Shown here: positions 18,591-27,321 of the stretch, piece after piece
Numbering within the stretch: position 1 is the stretch's first letter
How the letters are laid out: every line of letters begins with the position of its first letter
From: Myxococcales bacterium
Lineage (GTDB): Bacteria > Myxococcota_A > Bradymonadia > REDH01
Assembly (NCBI GenBank): GCA_020633625.1
Contig: JACKDJ010000018.1
Coordinates: forward strand, 1-64,000
DNA: 64,000 nucleotides
Reading direction: 5' to 3'
The notes under the pieces: model-generated
Databases searched by the model: none
What the model saw: the letters and a program-made list of their open reading frames with translations, nothing else
Told to the model about the DNA's origin: nothing
Program-made: the position numbers and the translations under genes

Positions 18591-19522
18591 GCCGCGCCCA
18601 CGCTAGCAGCCAGACGGCGGAGCCCTTCATCGAGCGTCGTCTCGGGGGAATAGCCGAGCACCGCGCGCGCCCGCGAGATGTCCGCCAAGCTGTGGCGGAC
18701 GTCTCCGGCACGCTCTTCGCGGTGCTCCGGTTCGAACGCCGTGCCCAGCACCCGGTTCAGAGCTGCGACGAGGTCTAGCAACGTGATGCTCGTGCCCGTG
18801 CCGACGTTGATCGGCGCCCCGGTCGCGCTCGCGCCGCGCTCCAGCGCCGCGCGATTCGCGCGCACCACGTTGCTGACGTGGCAGAAGTCGCGGCTCTGCA
18901 GCCCGTCTCCGAAAACCACGGGGTGCAGGCCGGCGCCCATGCGCTCCAGGAACTTCGAGATCACCGCCGCGTAGGCGCCGGTCGGGTCCTGGCGCTCGCC
19001 GTAGATGTTGAAGTAACGCAGCGCGACGCACGGGACCCCGTACGCTGCCGACCACGTCGCGCAGTAGTGCTCCCCGAGCAGCTTCGTCGCCGCGTAGGGC
19101 GAGATCGGCTCGGGCGCCATCGTCTCGACCTTTGGTAGCGTCGGGTTCGTTCCGTACGCAGCCGCCGAAGCGGCGAACGTGACGCACTCGACTCCCGACC
19201 GTGCCGCAGCCTCCAGCACGTTCAGTGTCCCCGTCGCGTTCACGTCGTGGCACTCTCGCGGAGAAGACACCGACTCGGGAACGCTCACCATCGCGGCGTG
19301 GTGGAGCACCCACCGGGCGCCGCTCACGGCGGCAGCGACCGCGTCTGCATCGCGCACGTCACCAACGACGAGACGCACGTCGGTGCCCAAGTGGGCGAGG
19401 TTCGACGCGTAGCCGGTCGCCAGGCTGTCGAAACACACGACATCGAAGCCCGCGCCGACGAGGTCGGTGGCGAGGTGCGAGCCGATGAAGCCGGCGCCGC
19501 CGGTGATCACCACCTTGTCCAA
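18587..19522 (-). CDS. NAD-dependent sugar-nucleotide epimerase/dehydratase
   Basis: Short-chain dehydrogenase-type enzyme of the UDP-glucose 4-epimerase group, probably acting on a nucleotide sugar for surface polysaccharide. Seen: Rossmann motif TGGAGFIG near residue 8, a Ser/Thr site in ASAAAYG (near 120) and the catalytic YAATK. TTG 19522 is chosen: the Rossmann strand starts four residues later and AGGTG lies seven bases upstream. The product is 311 residues, normal for the family. The substrate cannot be told from the sequence. It is the first gene of the run toward yicC, gmk and rel. Confidence 0.88.
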   Translation of the reverse strand: MDKVVITGGAGFIGSHLATDLVGAGFDVVCFDSLATGYASNLAHLGTDVRLVVGDVRDADAVAAAVSGARWVLHHAAMVSVPESVSSPRECHDVNATGTLNVLEAAARSGVECVTFAASAAAYGTNPTLPKVETMAPEPISPYAATKLLGEHYCATWSAAYGVPCVALRYFNIYGERQDPTGAYAAVISKFLERMGAGLHPVVFGDGLQSRDFCHVSNVVRANRAALERGASATGAPINVGTGTSITLLDLVAALNRVLGTAFEPEHREERAGDVRHSLADISRARAVLGYSPETTLDEGLRRLAASVGAA

Positions 19523-19563
19523 GACGCACCTAGTATCGGGACGAGACGCGGGCTTGCTAACCT

Positions 19564-19596
19564 CGGCCGCGCCGCCACGCAAGGGCGGCGCGGCCG
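19564..19596 (-). terminator. 13-bp perfect hairpin after propeller/barrel operon
   Basis: CGGCCGCGCCGCC (19564-19576) and its exact reverse complement (19584-19596) enclose a seven-base loop. It begins 14 bases after the stop of the barrel gene at 19610 on the minus strand. The stem is very stable; there is no T-run, so Rho-independent action is likely but not certain. Confidence 0.6.
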
Positions 19597-19609
19597 CGCC
19601 TACACCACG

Positions 19610-20272
19610 CTACTCCCCGCGCGGCCGTCCAATACAAAGCCCAAACCGGAGCCCCGCGCGCAGCGTCAGCCCGCCACGGCTCAGCCCGCCCAGATCGATC
19701 GTCACGCGGTCGCCGCCCGGCGCCGCAGAGAGCTCGACCTGCTGCTCGCCGCGGTAGGCGTAGCCGATCTCGTGGAAGAACCCGAAGTTGAAGTGCCCGG
19801 GAAAGACCACCTCCATGCCAACGGACGCGTCGCCGATCGGCGAGAGCACGCGATCGTCGAGCTCAGTCCCGTAGTCCCAGCTCGTGAGCTGCGTGTCCAT
19901 CAGGCCCGCCGAGACGGTCGCGTAGGGGCGAGCCCACCCGCCGGGGAGTACGAAGTACTTCGCGCGTAGCGAGTAAGTCCGGTCGTCCGTATCGAGCGTG
20001 GTGCCGTTCGCGAGCGGGTAGCTCGTCTCACCGCGCCCTCCCTCGAACGACAGCTCGAGGGCAGGGAGGACGAGCGCGCCCAGCGAGCCCGTGAACCGCG
20101 CGTCCGTGTCCACCTCGTCTGCGAACTGTTCGCTAGGCGAGAAGACCACCGACCCCCCGAGCGACGTGCGGAGCTCGGGCCCTGCGTCCTCGTCCCAGGC
20201 CCACGCCGGCGCCGCGCCCGCACCGAGAACGGCCACGCCGACTGCGAACACGACGACAGTTCCACGCGTCAT
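19610..20272 (-). CDS. small outer-membrane beta-barrel protein, last gene of propeller operon
   Basis: A 220-residue protein with a cleavable signal peptide (residues 1-27, ending APAWA) and then alternating amphipathic strands typical of an eight-stranded outer-membrane barrel (for example RTYSLRAKYFVLPGGWARPY and FNFGFFHEIGYAYRG). No named family is recognised. Its ATG overlaps the preceding lipoprotein stop (ATGA), so it is cotranslated with the three propeller lipoproteins. It could anchor or export them, but this is inference from gene order only. Confidence 0.75.
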   Translation of the reverse strand: MTRGTVVVFAVGVAVLGAGAAPAWAWDEDAGPELRTSLGGSVVFSPSEQFADEVDTDARFTGSLGALVLPALELSFEGGRGETSYPLANGTTLDTDDRTYSLRAKYFVLPGGWARPYATVSAGLMDTQLTSWDYGTELDDRVLSPIGDASVGMEVVFPGHFNFGFFHEIGYAYRGEQQVELSAAPGGDRVTIDLGGLSRGGLTLRAGLRFGLCIGRPRGE

Positions 20273-21807
20273 GGCGACACCTCTCCACGGTCGAGGAGCC
20301 CTTCGAGCTCGAATCCGAACACCTGCGCGAAAGCGCCGTCCTGCAGCGACGCGAGCGAGTACGCCGAGAACCAGCCGCTCCACCCGCTGTGTGCGACCAC
20401 CACGGCGTCGCCGACGACGAACAGCGCTCCGCCGGGCTCCACCATCTCGACCTCGATCGGCGCGACGGTCTGAACGTCGATAGCCGCCAGCGTCGCGGCC
20501 GAAGTCGTGACCGTGAGCAGCGTGTCTCCCACCAGCTCCGCAGCGCCGAGCTGGACGGTCGACTGAATCGCGGTCGATCGCCGCGTCTGCAGGTCGACGA
20601 TGTCGAGCCCGCGCGCGTCCTGGTAGGTCATCACCGCTCGCCGGCGCCCAGCGTCGCCGACCAACCGCGCGCTTCCTGCCGCGCCGCCGAGCTGAATCGC
20701 GCGCGCGGCGCCCTCCCCGCGCGCCTCGAGCAGGTCGAGATCGACCAGCCAGACGAGCCCGGTCGACGGGGCCCAGAGCAGCCCTCGTGGCACCTCCCCG
20801 CTGGTCTCGCTGTCGGACCACACGAGCGCGCGACTCGCCGAACCGATCGCGACGTCGGTCGCGGCGGCGGTCGCCGTGTCGACCACGACCGCGTGCCCGG
20901 GCGTCATCGCGAGGAGCTTCTGGCGACCGGCAACGTCGAACCGCTGCAGGGACTGAGGCGCCCCGGGCAGCGCGATCTGGTTGATCGTAGGCTGTACGGT
21001 GCGCCCGGTCCCGGCGTCTGCGGGTAGCAGGTCGATGGCGTACAACGCGGTCGAGCTCGCCGCGGCGACGTACATCGTCATGTCGTACGGATCCGCCGGG
21101 TCGTCGTCGTCGAACGCGACGAGCGAAGGCACCAGCGACGCGGCGGCTCCAGGCTCCACCAGCGGCACGATTCGCTGCTCGGGCGCGTCCGCTCCCGTCG
21201 CAAGACCCACGAGCGAGACGGCGCCGTTTGTCAGGACGACCGCGTAGCGGAGCGCCACCGTCGGGTCGGACAGCGTGAAGGGAGGCGCGAAGACGACACC
21301 GGTGGGTCGACCGCCCGCGAGGGTGAGCTCCGTTGCCGCCGTCTGGTCGTCGTCGAAGTCGATGACGGCGATCCGAGTTGGCGTCTGCAAGATGCCGGTG
21401 CTCGGCGCGGACGTCGTAAGCCACGCCACCGCGAATCTCCCGTCGTCGCTGAGCGCGAGCGCGTCGAACGGCGCCTCGACGGTGCGCGACGCCACCACAG
21501 CGCCGGCCACCGGGTCCACGGCCAGAACTTGCCCCGCGCCGGTCACGACCACGACGACGCCGTCGGCGCGGACCGCGTGCGCCAGCACCTCGCCGCCGAG
21601 CACCGTACGCGCGACCTCGATCCGCTCGGCACCCGGGTCGGCGTCGATCGACCAGAGCTCGCCAAGCCGCTCATCGATCTGCACGACGCGGTCGCCCGCC
21701 GCGAACGGCTCTCCCAAGCGCCCTACCTCGACGTCCTCGTCGAGGCCCGCGCACCCCCCGGCGCCCAGCATCAGCGCAAGGGCCGCGCTCGTTCCGATTC
21801 TGCGCAT
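20269..21807 (-). CDS. beta-propeller lipoprotein (third of three tandem copies)
   Basis: A 512-residue lipoprotein: lipobox GAGGC with Cys19, then repeated blade-like segments of the YVTN/WD type, with hydrophobic strands separated by Gly/Asp turns (for example VVVVVTGAGQVLAVDP). It is homologous to the two genes upstream by pattern, including the C-terminal FELEGLLD, but more diverged and without an Asp-rich linker. It overlaps the barrel gene by four bases. The function is unknown; propellers of this type bind ligands or partners on the cell surface. Confidence 0.75.
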   Translation of the reverse strand: MRRIGTSAALALMLGAGGCAGLDEDVEVGRLGEPFAAGDRVVQIDERLGELWSIDADPGAERIEVARTVLGGEVLAHAVRADGVVVVVTGAGQVLAVDPVAGAVVASRTVEAPFDALALSDDGRFAVAWLTTSAPSTGILQTPTRIAVIDFDDDQTAATELTLAGGRPTGVVFAPPFTLSDPTVALRYAVVLTNGAVSLVGLATGADAPEQRIVPLVEPGAAASLVPSLVAFDDDDPADPYDMTMYVAAASSTALYAIDLLPADAGTGRTVQPTINQIALPGAPQSLQRFDVAGRQKLLAMTPGHAVVVDTATAAATDVAIGSASRALVWSDSETSGEVPRGLLWAPSTGLVWLVDLDLLEARGEGAARAIQLGGAAGSARLVGDAGRRRAVMTYQDARGLDIVDLQTRRSTAIQSTVQLGAAELVGDTLLTVTTSAATLAAIDVQTVAPIEVEMVEPGGALFVVGDAVVVAHSGWSGWFSAYSLASLQDGAFAQVFGFELEGLLDRGEVSP

Positions 21808-21821
21808 CTCTGCCTCCGTAG

Positions 21822-23420
21822 TCAGTCGATGAGTGCGTTGAGTTCGAAGCCCGTGATCTCCCGCGTCTCGCCCGTCTGCAGGTCGACGAACGCGATGCGC
21901 CCCATCGGGTGCACCTGCGAGACGTACGCCGCCCCAACACCCGGAACGACGCCGACGTGCTCGACGGGCCGAGCAAAGCGTGTCGTGTCGGCCGAGAGTG
22001 CCTCACGGTCGACGCGCACCAGCTCGCTCGCCCCCGGGACCAGCAGCAGGGCGGCGGTCGGCGAGAATGCCACCTCCGTCGCGTAGCTCGCGAGCTGCAC
22101 GAGCTTCGTCCGGTCCGACTCCAGGTCGACGATCGTCGCGGCGTAGATTCGGTCGAGCAGCTCGTCGGCAGGGCTGCCCGCCTCGGGCTCCCCCTCGCCC
22201 TTCGTGTGGGACACGGCGAGGTCGGCGCCGTCGTCAGCGAACACGATGTGGTCAATCCCCTTGCGGAGGTCCACGTGCCGCACCTCCCGCGTGTCGGAGT
22301 CGATGAGGTGCAGCAGCGCGTCGCCGTGCGCGAACGCCGCCACCAGGGCGCCGTCGCGCGAGACGACCAGCTGCGTGACCGACGCACCGATGTCGACGGC
22401 GGAGACCGCGCCATCCTCTCCGCGGAGCGCCGCGCCTGCATCCACCCACGTGATCGCGCTCGCCTCGGGCGCCGCGGCAACGAGGGTGCCAGACGCGTCG
22501 AGCACCGCGAGCTGCCCGTCTGCTCCCACACCGTTCCCCTCGCCCAGCTCAACCTCCACGACGTCGCCGCCGTCGAGATCCCGCAAGAACAGGCGGTCCG
22601 ACGTCGTTGACCAAGCCGCCGCGATGCGGGCCTCCGCCATGACCACGACGCGCGCGGGCTCCCCGACCCGCGGCCGTTCCGAGCTGGGCCAGACGGCCAG
22701 CGGCGGCGCAAACGTGTCGCTCGTCGCCGCCGCGAGCGGAACCCGGCTCACGCCGTCGAGCGAGACCACGTAGGCGTTCTCCGACGTAGCGTCGTACGCG
22801 ACGTCTGCGACGCCGGTGCCGACAGACACGACCGGCGCCACCGCCGCGTCGCCGTCAACGTCGACGAGTGACACCTCTGCCAGGAGCTGCGCGGCGCTCG
22901 AGCCCGGCGCGTAGCCCCGCCACGCGATCGCGTAGCCGCCGTCCGGCGACAAGCTGAGGTGGTCGACTCCGTCGAGCGTGTCGACCGTACGGGTCGTCAC
23001 GTCGCCCGGAACCGACGCGTCGATGACCGTGACGTTGCCGCCTGCCTCGTTCAGGACGACCGCCACGTCGGACTCGGGTGATGTGACGATCAACGTCGGC
23101 CCCGCTCCAACGCGGATCGGCTCGATCCGCACGGCCGCGAGGTCGAGCCGGATCTTTGCCACCGTCCCGCGAAGCTCGTTCGCGACGAAGACGTACGAGC
23201 GGGACGCTGCGGGCGCGCTGAGAAGAAGGGCCGGCGTCACGGGGACCGCTGGCTCCTGAGGGCCGCGATCGTCCGTTCCGCTCCCTCCGTCGTCTGGCCA
23301 CCACGCCGAGTCGAGTGACGTGAGCGCGTCCGAACAGCCGCTCCCGAGCAGAGCGACCGCCGCCGCGAGCGCGCCGGCGCACCCTGCCACAGCCCGCAAG
23401 ATCTGTCGGTTCATCGGCAC
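21822..23420 (-). CDS. beta-propeller lipoprotein (second of three tandem copies)
   Basis: A 532-residue lipoprotein with lipobox LLGSGC (Cys29), a short acidic-Gly linker, and about seven repeated segments beginning RSYVFVANELRGTVAKIRLD, typical of a YVTN-type beta-propeller. The C-terminus ends GFELNALID, shared with the first copy (FALNAFVD). The repeated AVVLNEAGGNVTVID and HLIDSDTREVRHVD segments are blade strands. It lies 14 bp before the third copy and 3 bp after the first. The ligand is unknown. Confidence 0.78.
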   Translation of the reverse strand: MPMNRQILRAVAGCAGALAAAVALLGSGCSDALTSLDSAWWPDDGGSGTDDRGPQEPAVPVTPALLLSAPAASRSYVFVANELRGTVAKIRLDLAAVRIEPIRVGAGPTLIVTSPESDVAVVLNEAGGNVTVIDASVPGDVTTRTVDTLDGVDHLSLSPDGGYAIAWRGYAPGSSAAQLLAEVSLVDVDGDAAVAPVVSVGTGVADVAYDATSENAYVVSLDGVSRVPLAAATSDTFAPPLAVWPSSERPRVGEPARVVVMAEARIAAAWSTTSDRLFLRDLDGGDVVEVELGEGNGVGADGQLAVLDASGTLVAAAPEASAITWVDAGAALRGEDGAVSAVDIGASVTQLVVSRDGALVAAFAHGDALLHLIDSDTREVRHVDLRKGIDHIVFADDGADLAVSHTKGEGEPEAGSPADELLDRIYAATIVDLESDRTKLVQLASYATEVAFSPTAALLLVPGASELVRVDREALSADTTRFARPVEHVGVVPGVGAAYVSQVHPMGRIAFVDLQTGETREITGFELNALID

Positions 23421-23423
23421 CTC

Positions 23424-24998
23424 CTAGTCCACGAAGGCGTTGAGCGCGAAGGCGCTGACATGACGAACAGCACCGGTCGCGGGATCGATCAACGTGATCC
23501 GACCGCCCGGGACATCCTGGGTGACGTACGCGAGCCCCGACGGCGTGACGCCCAGCGACTCCGCTCCGCCACCGAGAGTCACGTCACGCGCCGCGAACGT
23601 GTCCAGGTCGAACCACGTGACGACCGAGAGCGGCGCTCCCGCGGTCGTCTCGAGCGTCGCGAACGCGTCGTGGCCATCTGGCGTGAACACAACAGAATCG
23701 ACGGCACCCGACGGCACCACGAGCTTCGCATAGTCGCTCTCGAGGTCGATCACTGTCGCGCCGAACCACGGCGCTACGTCCGCGACCCCGTGGCCGACCA
23801 CGACGCGCTGCGAGAGCGAGCCGACGTGGATCGACTCCGGCGCGAGCTGCAACGGGATCTGCCGAGATTCGCCGTCCGCAACAGACACCACCGTCAGCGA
23901 GGCGTCGTCGCTCAGGCTCGAGAATGACATCGCCGAGGCCGCGTCCGACGTCGGTGTCGTCGAGCCAACCGCACCCTCGACGGGCTCGAGCCGGACGGCA
24001 TCTGCATCTCCGGCCAACGCCGCCCGGAGGTCGATCACGGCAAACGTGCGCGCGCGACGCATCGTGACGACCGCGCGAGCCCCGTCGCTAAGGATGTCGA
24101 CGTCGGTCGGCACCTCGTCGAGCGCAACGACCTGCCCACGCACCGTTCGCAGATCCATCACGTAGACGCCCGACAGGCCGTCGGTGCGGAGCACGGCGAC
24201 GTCGCCGGCGGCGTCGAACACGAACTCACTGTCGGTCTCGCGATACTCGACCTCGCCGGGGAGCGCGATGGCATCGGCCGCCACATCGCGCGACAGCGTA
24301 GACAGATCCGCGGCGTAGAGATCCTCATCGGTCGCGGCATAGACGCGGCCGCCGGCGAAGGCGACCTCACGGACGTTGAGCCCGACCGTCACCGTGAACG
24401 CCGCGGCGGACTCCACGCGGATAACGGTGACCTCTTCCAGCGCGCCGACGGCGTCTCCGCGCCTGGCGTGAGCGTTGTCGTACCACACGGCGAGGTAAGC
24501 GCCGTCGGCGCTCGCGACCAGCCGGTTGCTGCCCCACCCCACCTCGATCTCCGCGGTCACAGCGTCCTCGACGAGGCTGACCGTGCCAGAGCCCGCGTTC
24601 AGCACGGCGACCGACTCGGACCCCGGGATCGCCACAACCGCGCTGGGTGCGCGCCCGACGGCGATCGGGAGGACGGCGAGCGAGTCGACGTCAATGCGGA
24701 CCACCGCGTCGAGCCCTTCGCTCAGCGTGTAGACGTAGCGCGAGGTGGCCGCCGGCGCCGGCGGTGGCAGCTCCTCGGGAGCCTCTGGGACGAAGACGTC
24801 GTCGTCGGGCGAGCTCGCGTCGTCGTACGCGCCGCCCCCGCTTCCCGCGTCGTAGTAGGACGCATCACTACCGCCGGGCTCGTAGTAGTCGCCGCTCGCC
24901 CCTGCCTCATCACTCGCGCCGCAGCCAACGGCGCCCAGCGCAGCGAAGGCAAGCGTCACACTCGCGAACGGTGCATGCCAGGTAGACCTGTGCGTCAT
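23424..24998 (-). CDS. beta-propeller lipoprotein (first of three tandem copies)
   Basis: A 524-residue lipoprotein: lipobox GAVGC with Cys26, then an unusual Tyr/Gly/Asp-rich linker (DYYEPGG and SYYDAGSGGG around 37-60) and a propeller starting SRYVYTLSEGLDAVVRID. Repeated strands such as SVAVLNAGSGTVSLVED mark the blades. It ends FALNAFVD, the same terminal motif as the second copy. As the first gene after a 213-bp region that also holds the tatA terminator, it probably carries the operon promoter. Confidence 0.78.
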   Translation of the reverse strand: MTHRSTWHAPFASVTLAFAALGAVGCGASDEAGASGDYYEPGGSDASYYDAGSGGGAYDDASSPDDDVFVPEAPEELPPPAPAATSRYVYTLSEGLDAVVRIDVDSLAVLPIAVGRAPSAVVAIPGSESVAVLNAGSGTVSLVEDAVTAEIEVGWGSNRLVASADGAYLAVWYDNAHARRGDAVGALEEVTVIRVESAAAFTVTVGLNVREVAFAGGRVYAATDEDLYAADLSTLSRDVAADAIALPGEVEYRETDSEFVFDAAGDVAVLRTDGLSGVYVMDLRTVRGQVVALDEVPTDVDILSDGARAVVTMRRARTFAVIDLRAALAGDADAVRLEPVEGAVGSTTPTSDAASAMSFSSLSDDASLTVVSVADGESRQIPLQLAPESIHVGSLSQRVVVGHGVADVAPWFGATVIDLESDYAKLVVPSGAVDSVVFTPDGHDAFATLETTAGAPLSVVTWFDLDTFAARDVTLGGGAESLGVTPSGLAYVTQDVPGGRITLIDPATGAVRHVSAFALNAFVD

Positions 24999-25142
24999 AG
25001 CCAGCCTCAGTTGGGTTCGGAGCTGAACCTAGCAACACCCGGGCCAGAGTCCACCCGCCGACGCGGCGTCGCGCGATTCACTCCGATCCGCGCGGAAACG
25101 GCCACGCTGCGGGCGGCGTACGGCAGACAGAACGGGGGCAGA

Positions 25143-25182
25143 CAAAAACGCAAAGAGAGGGCCCCGAGCGGGCGCCCTCTCT
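25143..25182 (-). terminator. intrinsic terminator after tatA
   Basis: AGAGAGGGC (25154-25162) pairs exactly with GCCCTCTCT (25174-25182) across an 11-base loop. Reading on the minus strand, the stem is followed by TTTGCGTTTTTG, so it is a proper Rho-independent terminator for the iscS-mnmA-rnc-tatA operon, about 30 bases after the tatA stop. Confidence 0.85.
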
Positions 25183-25211
25183 CGGATCGCGACACAAATG
25201 TCGCGGTGGAC

Positions 25212-25454
25212 TCAGGGCTGCGACGTCCCGGTCCCGGCGTGGTGCTCCTCCGTCACGTCGCGTGCGGCCGACGCGGCGTCGTTGGTGATCTGCGGCGGAG
25301 TCTCGGTGCCGAGCTCCTTCTTGAAGTTCCGGATGCCCTCGCCGAGCTGGCGCCCGACTTGGGGCAGCTTGCCCACGCCGAAGACGATCACGACGATGGC
25401 CAGGATGAGCAGCAGCTCCGTGTTCCCGAGCAGACCGACGAGGACGGTAGACAT
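25212..25454 (-). CDS. tatA: Sec-independent translocase subunit TatA/TatE
   Basis: Pore-forming subunit of the twin-arginine translocase. The 80-residue protein has an N-terminal membrane helix (ELLLILAIVVIVFGVGKLP) with the conserved Glu before it and FGxxKLP hinge after it, an amphipathic helix (LGEGIRNFKKEL) and a polar tail. ATG 25454 places the helix at the usual distance; GTG 25466 would add four residues. It is the last gene of an operon with rnc, mnmA and iscS and is followed by a clear terminator. tatB and tatC are not in the window. Confidence 0.93.
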   Translation of the reverse strand: MSTVLVGLLGNTELLLILAIVVIVFGVGKLPQVGRQLGEGIRNFKKELGTETPPQITNDAASAARDVTEEHHAGTGTSQP

Positions 25455-25498
25455 TGCGGTTCTCACGAGGAGTCTAGGTGCGACGCCACTCGGACGTC

Positions 25499-26215
25499 TT
25501 AGTCAGCCTTAGTCCCGCGGGTCGCCCCAGTCAAAGCCCCGAGCGCCGCGGCGGCAGCGTACTGCTCCGCACGTTTCTTCGATGCACCCTCCCCGCGGAA
25601 CTCCCCGAGCCCGTCGACGGCAACCGAGACCTCGAAGACCTGCGCGTGCCCGGGGCCCGACACGCCCACTAGCGAGTACGTCGGCCGCGGGCGGCCGGCC
25701 CCCTGCAGCCGCTCCTGCAGCTCGGTCTTCGCATCGACGGCCGTCGCCACGTCTGCCGCCGCGACCGCCGCCGACAGTGCGGCCGCCACCCAGCGCTCCG
25801 CGGCCGCGTAGCCGCCGTCGACGAAGAGGGCCCCCGCGATGGCCTCGAACGCGTCCGACAGCACGGCGGGCTTCGCACGGCCCCCCGTCTGCTCCTCGCC
25901 GCGCCCGAGCCGCAGCCACGAACCGACGCCAAGCTCCCGCGCCGCCCCCGCCAACGAACCCTCGCTCACCACGCGCGAGCGCATCCGCGACAGCGCGCCC
26001 TCGGCAGAGGCGGGGTTCGCGCCCATGAGCGCGCGCGACGCCACGAGCCCGACGACCGCGTCGCCCAGGAACTCCAGACGCTGGTTGTGCGGACGGCCGT
26101 CGCCACTCTCCTCTGCGGCAGACGGGTGCGTCAGCGCCTCCTCGAGGAGCGCCGCGTCGCGAAAACGGTAACCGAACCGCTCGGCGAACTCGGCGGGGCC
26201 GAACGCGCCCGACAT
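25499..26215 (-). CDS. rnc: ribonuclease III
   Basis: Double-strand-specific endoribonuclease that processes rRNA precursors and other structured RNAs. The 238-residue protein shows the catalytic signature NQRLEFLGDAVV (44-55; Glu48, Asp52), the second acidic pair in DAFEAIAGALFVDGG (near 118-132) and a C-terminal double-stranded RNA-binding domain (about 160-230; GEGASKKRAEQYAAAAAL). ATG 26215 is chosen since upstream sequence in this frame overlaps mnmA antisense to its codon pattern. It starts 26 bp after the mnmA stop. Confidence 0.95.
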   Translation of the reverse strand: MSGAFGPAEFAERFGYRFRDAALLEEALTHPSAAEESGDGRPHNQRLEFLGDAVVGLVASRALMGANPASAEGALSRMRSRVVSEGSLAGAARELGVGSWLRLGRGEEQTGGRAKPAVLSDAFEAIAGALFVDGGYAAAERWVAAALSAAVAAADVATAVDAKTELQERLQGAGRPRPTYSLVGVSGPGHAQVFEVSVAVDGLGEFRGEGASKKRAEQYAAAAALGALTGATRGTKAD

Positions 26216-26241
26216 GCGCCTTGGCGACGTCTGACGCCCCA

Positions 26242-27321
26242 CTAGCGCACCTCCTCGATCCAGCCCCCGCCCAGCACCTCGTCGCCTCGGTAGAACACCG
26301 CGGCCTGGCCCGGCGCCACGCCCAGCTCTGGGCGCGCGAGACGCACTCGGAGCGCACCGTCGCCGGTCCGCTCGACCTCCGCGTCCAGCGCGGCCTGCCT
26401 GTAGCGGACCTGCACGCTCGCCGAGAACTCGCGCGGAGGCTCGGCGTCCGCGAGCCAGTTCACGCGCTCGACCGTGAAGACCTCGCTGCCGGCTCGCTCT
26501 CGCGCGGCGACCCAGACGTCCCCCGTCGTCGCGTCGACACGGCGCACGTAGAGCGGCTCGCCATCGGCGACGCCGAGCCCGCGGCGCTGCCCCGGCGTGA
26601 AGCGGTGCACTCCGTCGTGCGGGCCCAGCACCTCGCCCGTCTCGACCCGCCGCACGACGCCCGGACGGACCTTGTCGGGGCCAAGGCGGCTCGCCACGAG
26701 GTCGGCGTAGCTCCCCTTTCCCACGAAGCAGATGTCCTGGCTCTCCGGCTTCGCCGCCGTCGGGACGCCGAGCTCGGCCGCCAGCGCGCGAACATCTGCC
26801 TTTCGCATGCCACCGAGGGGAAACCGTACCCTCGGCAACACCTCTCGTCGGAGTCCGAACAGGAAGTAGGACTGGTCCTTTGCGGGATCGGCGCCGCGGA
26901 GCAGCGCGAGAGTCCCGTCCGGGCGCGGCTCGATGCGCGCATAGTGCCCGGTCGCGAGCGCGTCCGCGTCGACAGCCTCGAGCCGGCGTAGAAGGACGTC
27001 GAACTTGAGGTGGTCGTTGCACGCAACGCACGGACTCGGCGTCCGTCCGCGTCCGTATTCCTCGACGAAGTACGACACGACACGCTCCTCGAACTCCGCC
27101 TGAAGGTTCGAGACGTAGAACGGGAACCCGCACGCGTCTGCAACGGCGCGCGCGTCGAGCAGGTCGTCGGGACTGCAGCACGACTTCCCCGGCGTCGCCG
27201 GCGACGCGTACAGCCGCATCGAGACTCCGATCACCTCGGCGCCCGCTGCGTGGAGCATCGCGGCGACGACCGACGAGTCGACCCCGCCCGACATCGCGAC
27301 GAGCACGCGCTCCCCTCCCAT
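26242..27321 (-). CDS. mnmA: tRNA-specific 2-thiouridylase
   Basis: Thiolates U34 of the wobble position in Lys, Glu and Gln tRNAs, using sulfur relayed from a cysteine desulfurase. The 359-residue protein has the PP-loop SGGVDSS (11-17), CVAC with Cys98 and Cys101, the family's KPESQDICFVGKG with catalytic Cys198, and a C-terminal beta-barrel. The start ATG 27321 shares one base with the stop of the upstream cysteine desulfurase (TGATG), so the sulfur donor gene is translationally coupled to the user gene. Confidence 0.95.
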   Translation of the reverse strand: MGGERVLVAMSGGVDSSVVAAMLHAAGAEVIGVSMRLYASPATPGKSCCSPDDLLDARAVADACGFPFYVSNLQAEFEERVVSYFVEEYGRGRTPSPCVACNDHLKFDVLLRRLEAVDADALATGHYARIEPRPDGTLALLRGADPAKDQSYFLFGLRREVLPRVRFPLGGMRKADVRALAAELGVPTAAKPESQDICFVGKGSYADLVASRLGPDKVRPGVVRRVETGEVLGPHDGVHRFTPGQRRGLGVADGEPLYVRRVDATTGDVWVAARERAGSEVFTVERVNWLADAEPPREFSASVQVRYRQAALDAEVERTGDGALRVRLARPELGVAPGQAAVFYRGDEVLGGGWIEEVR

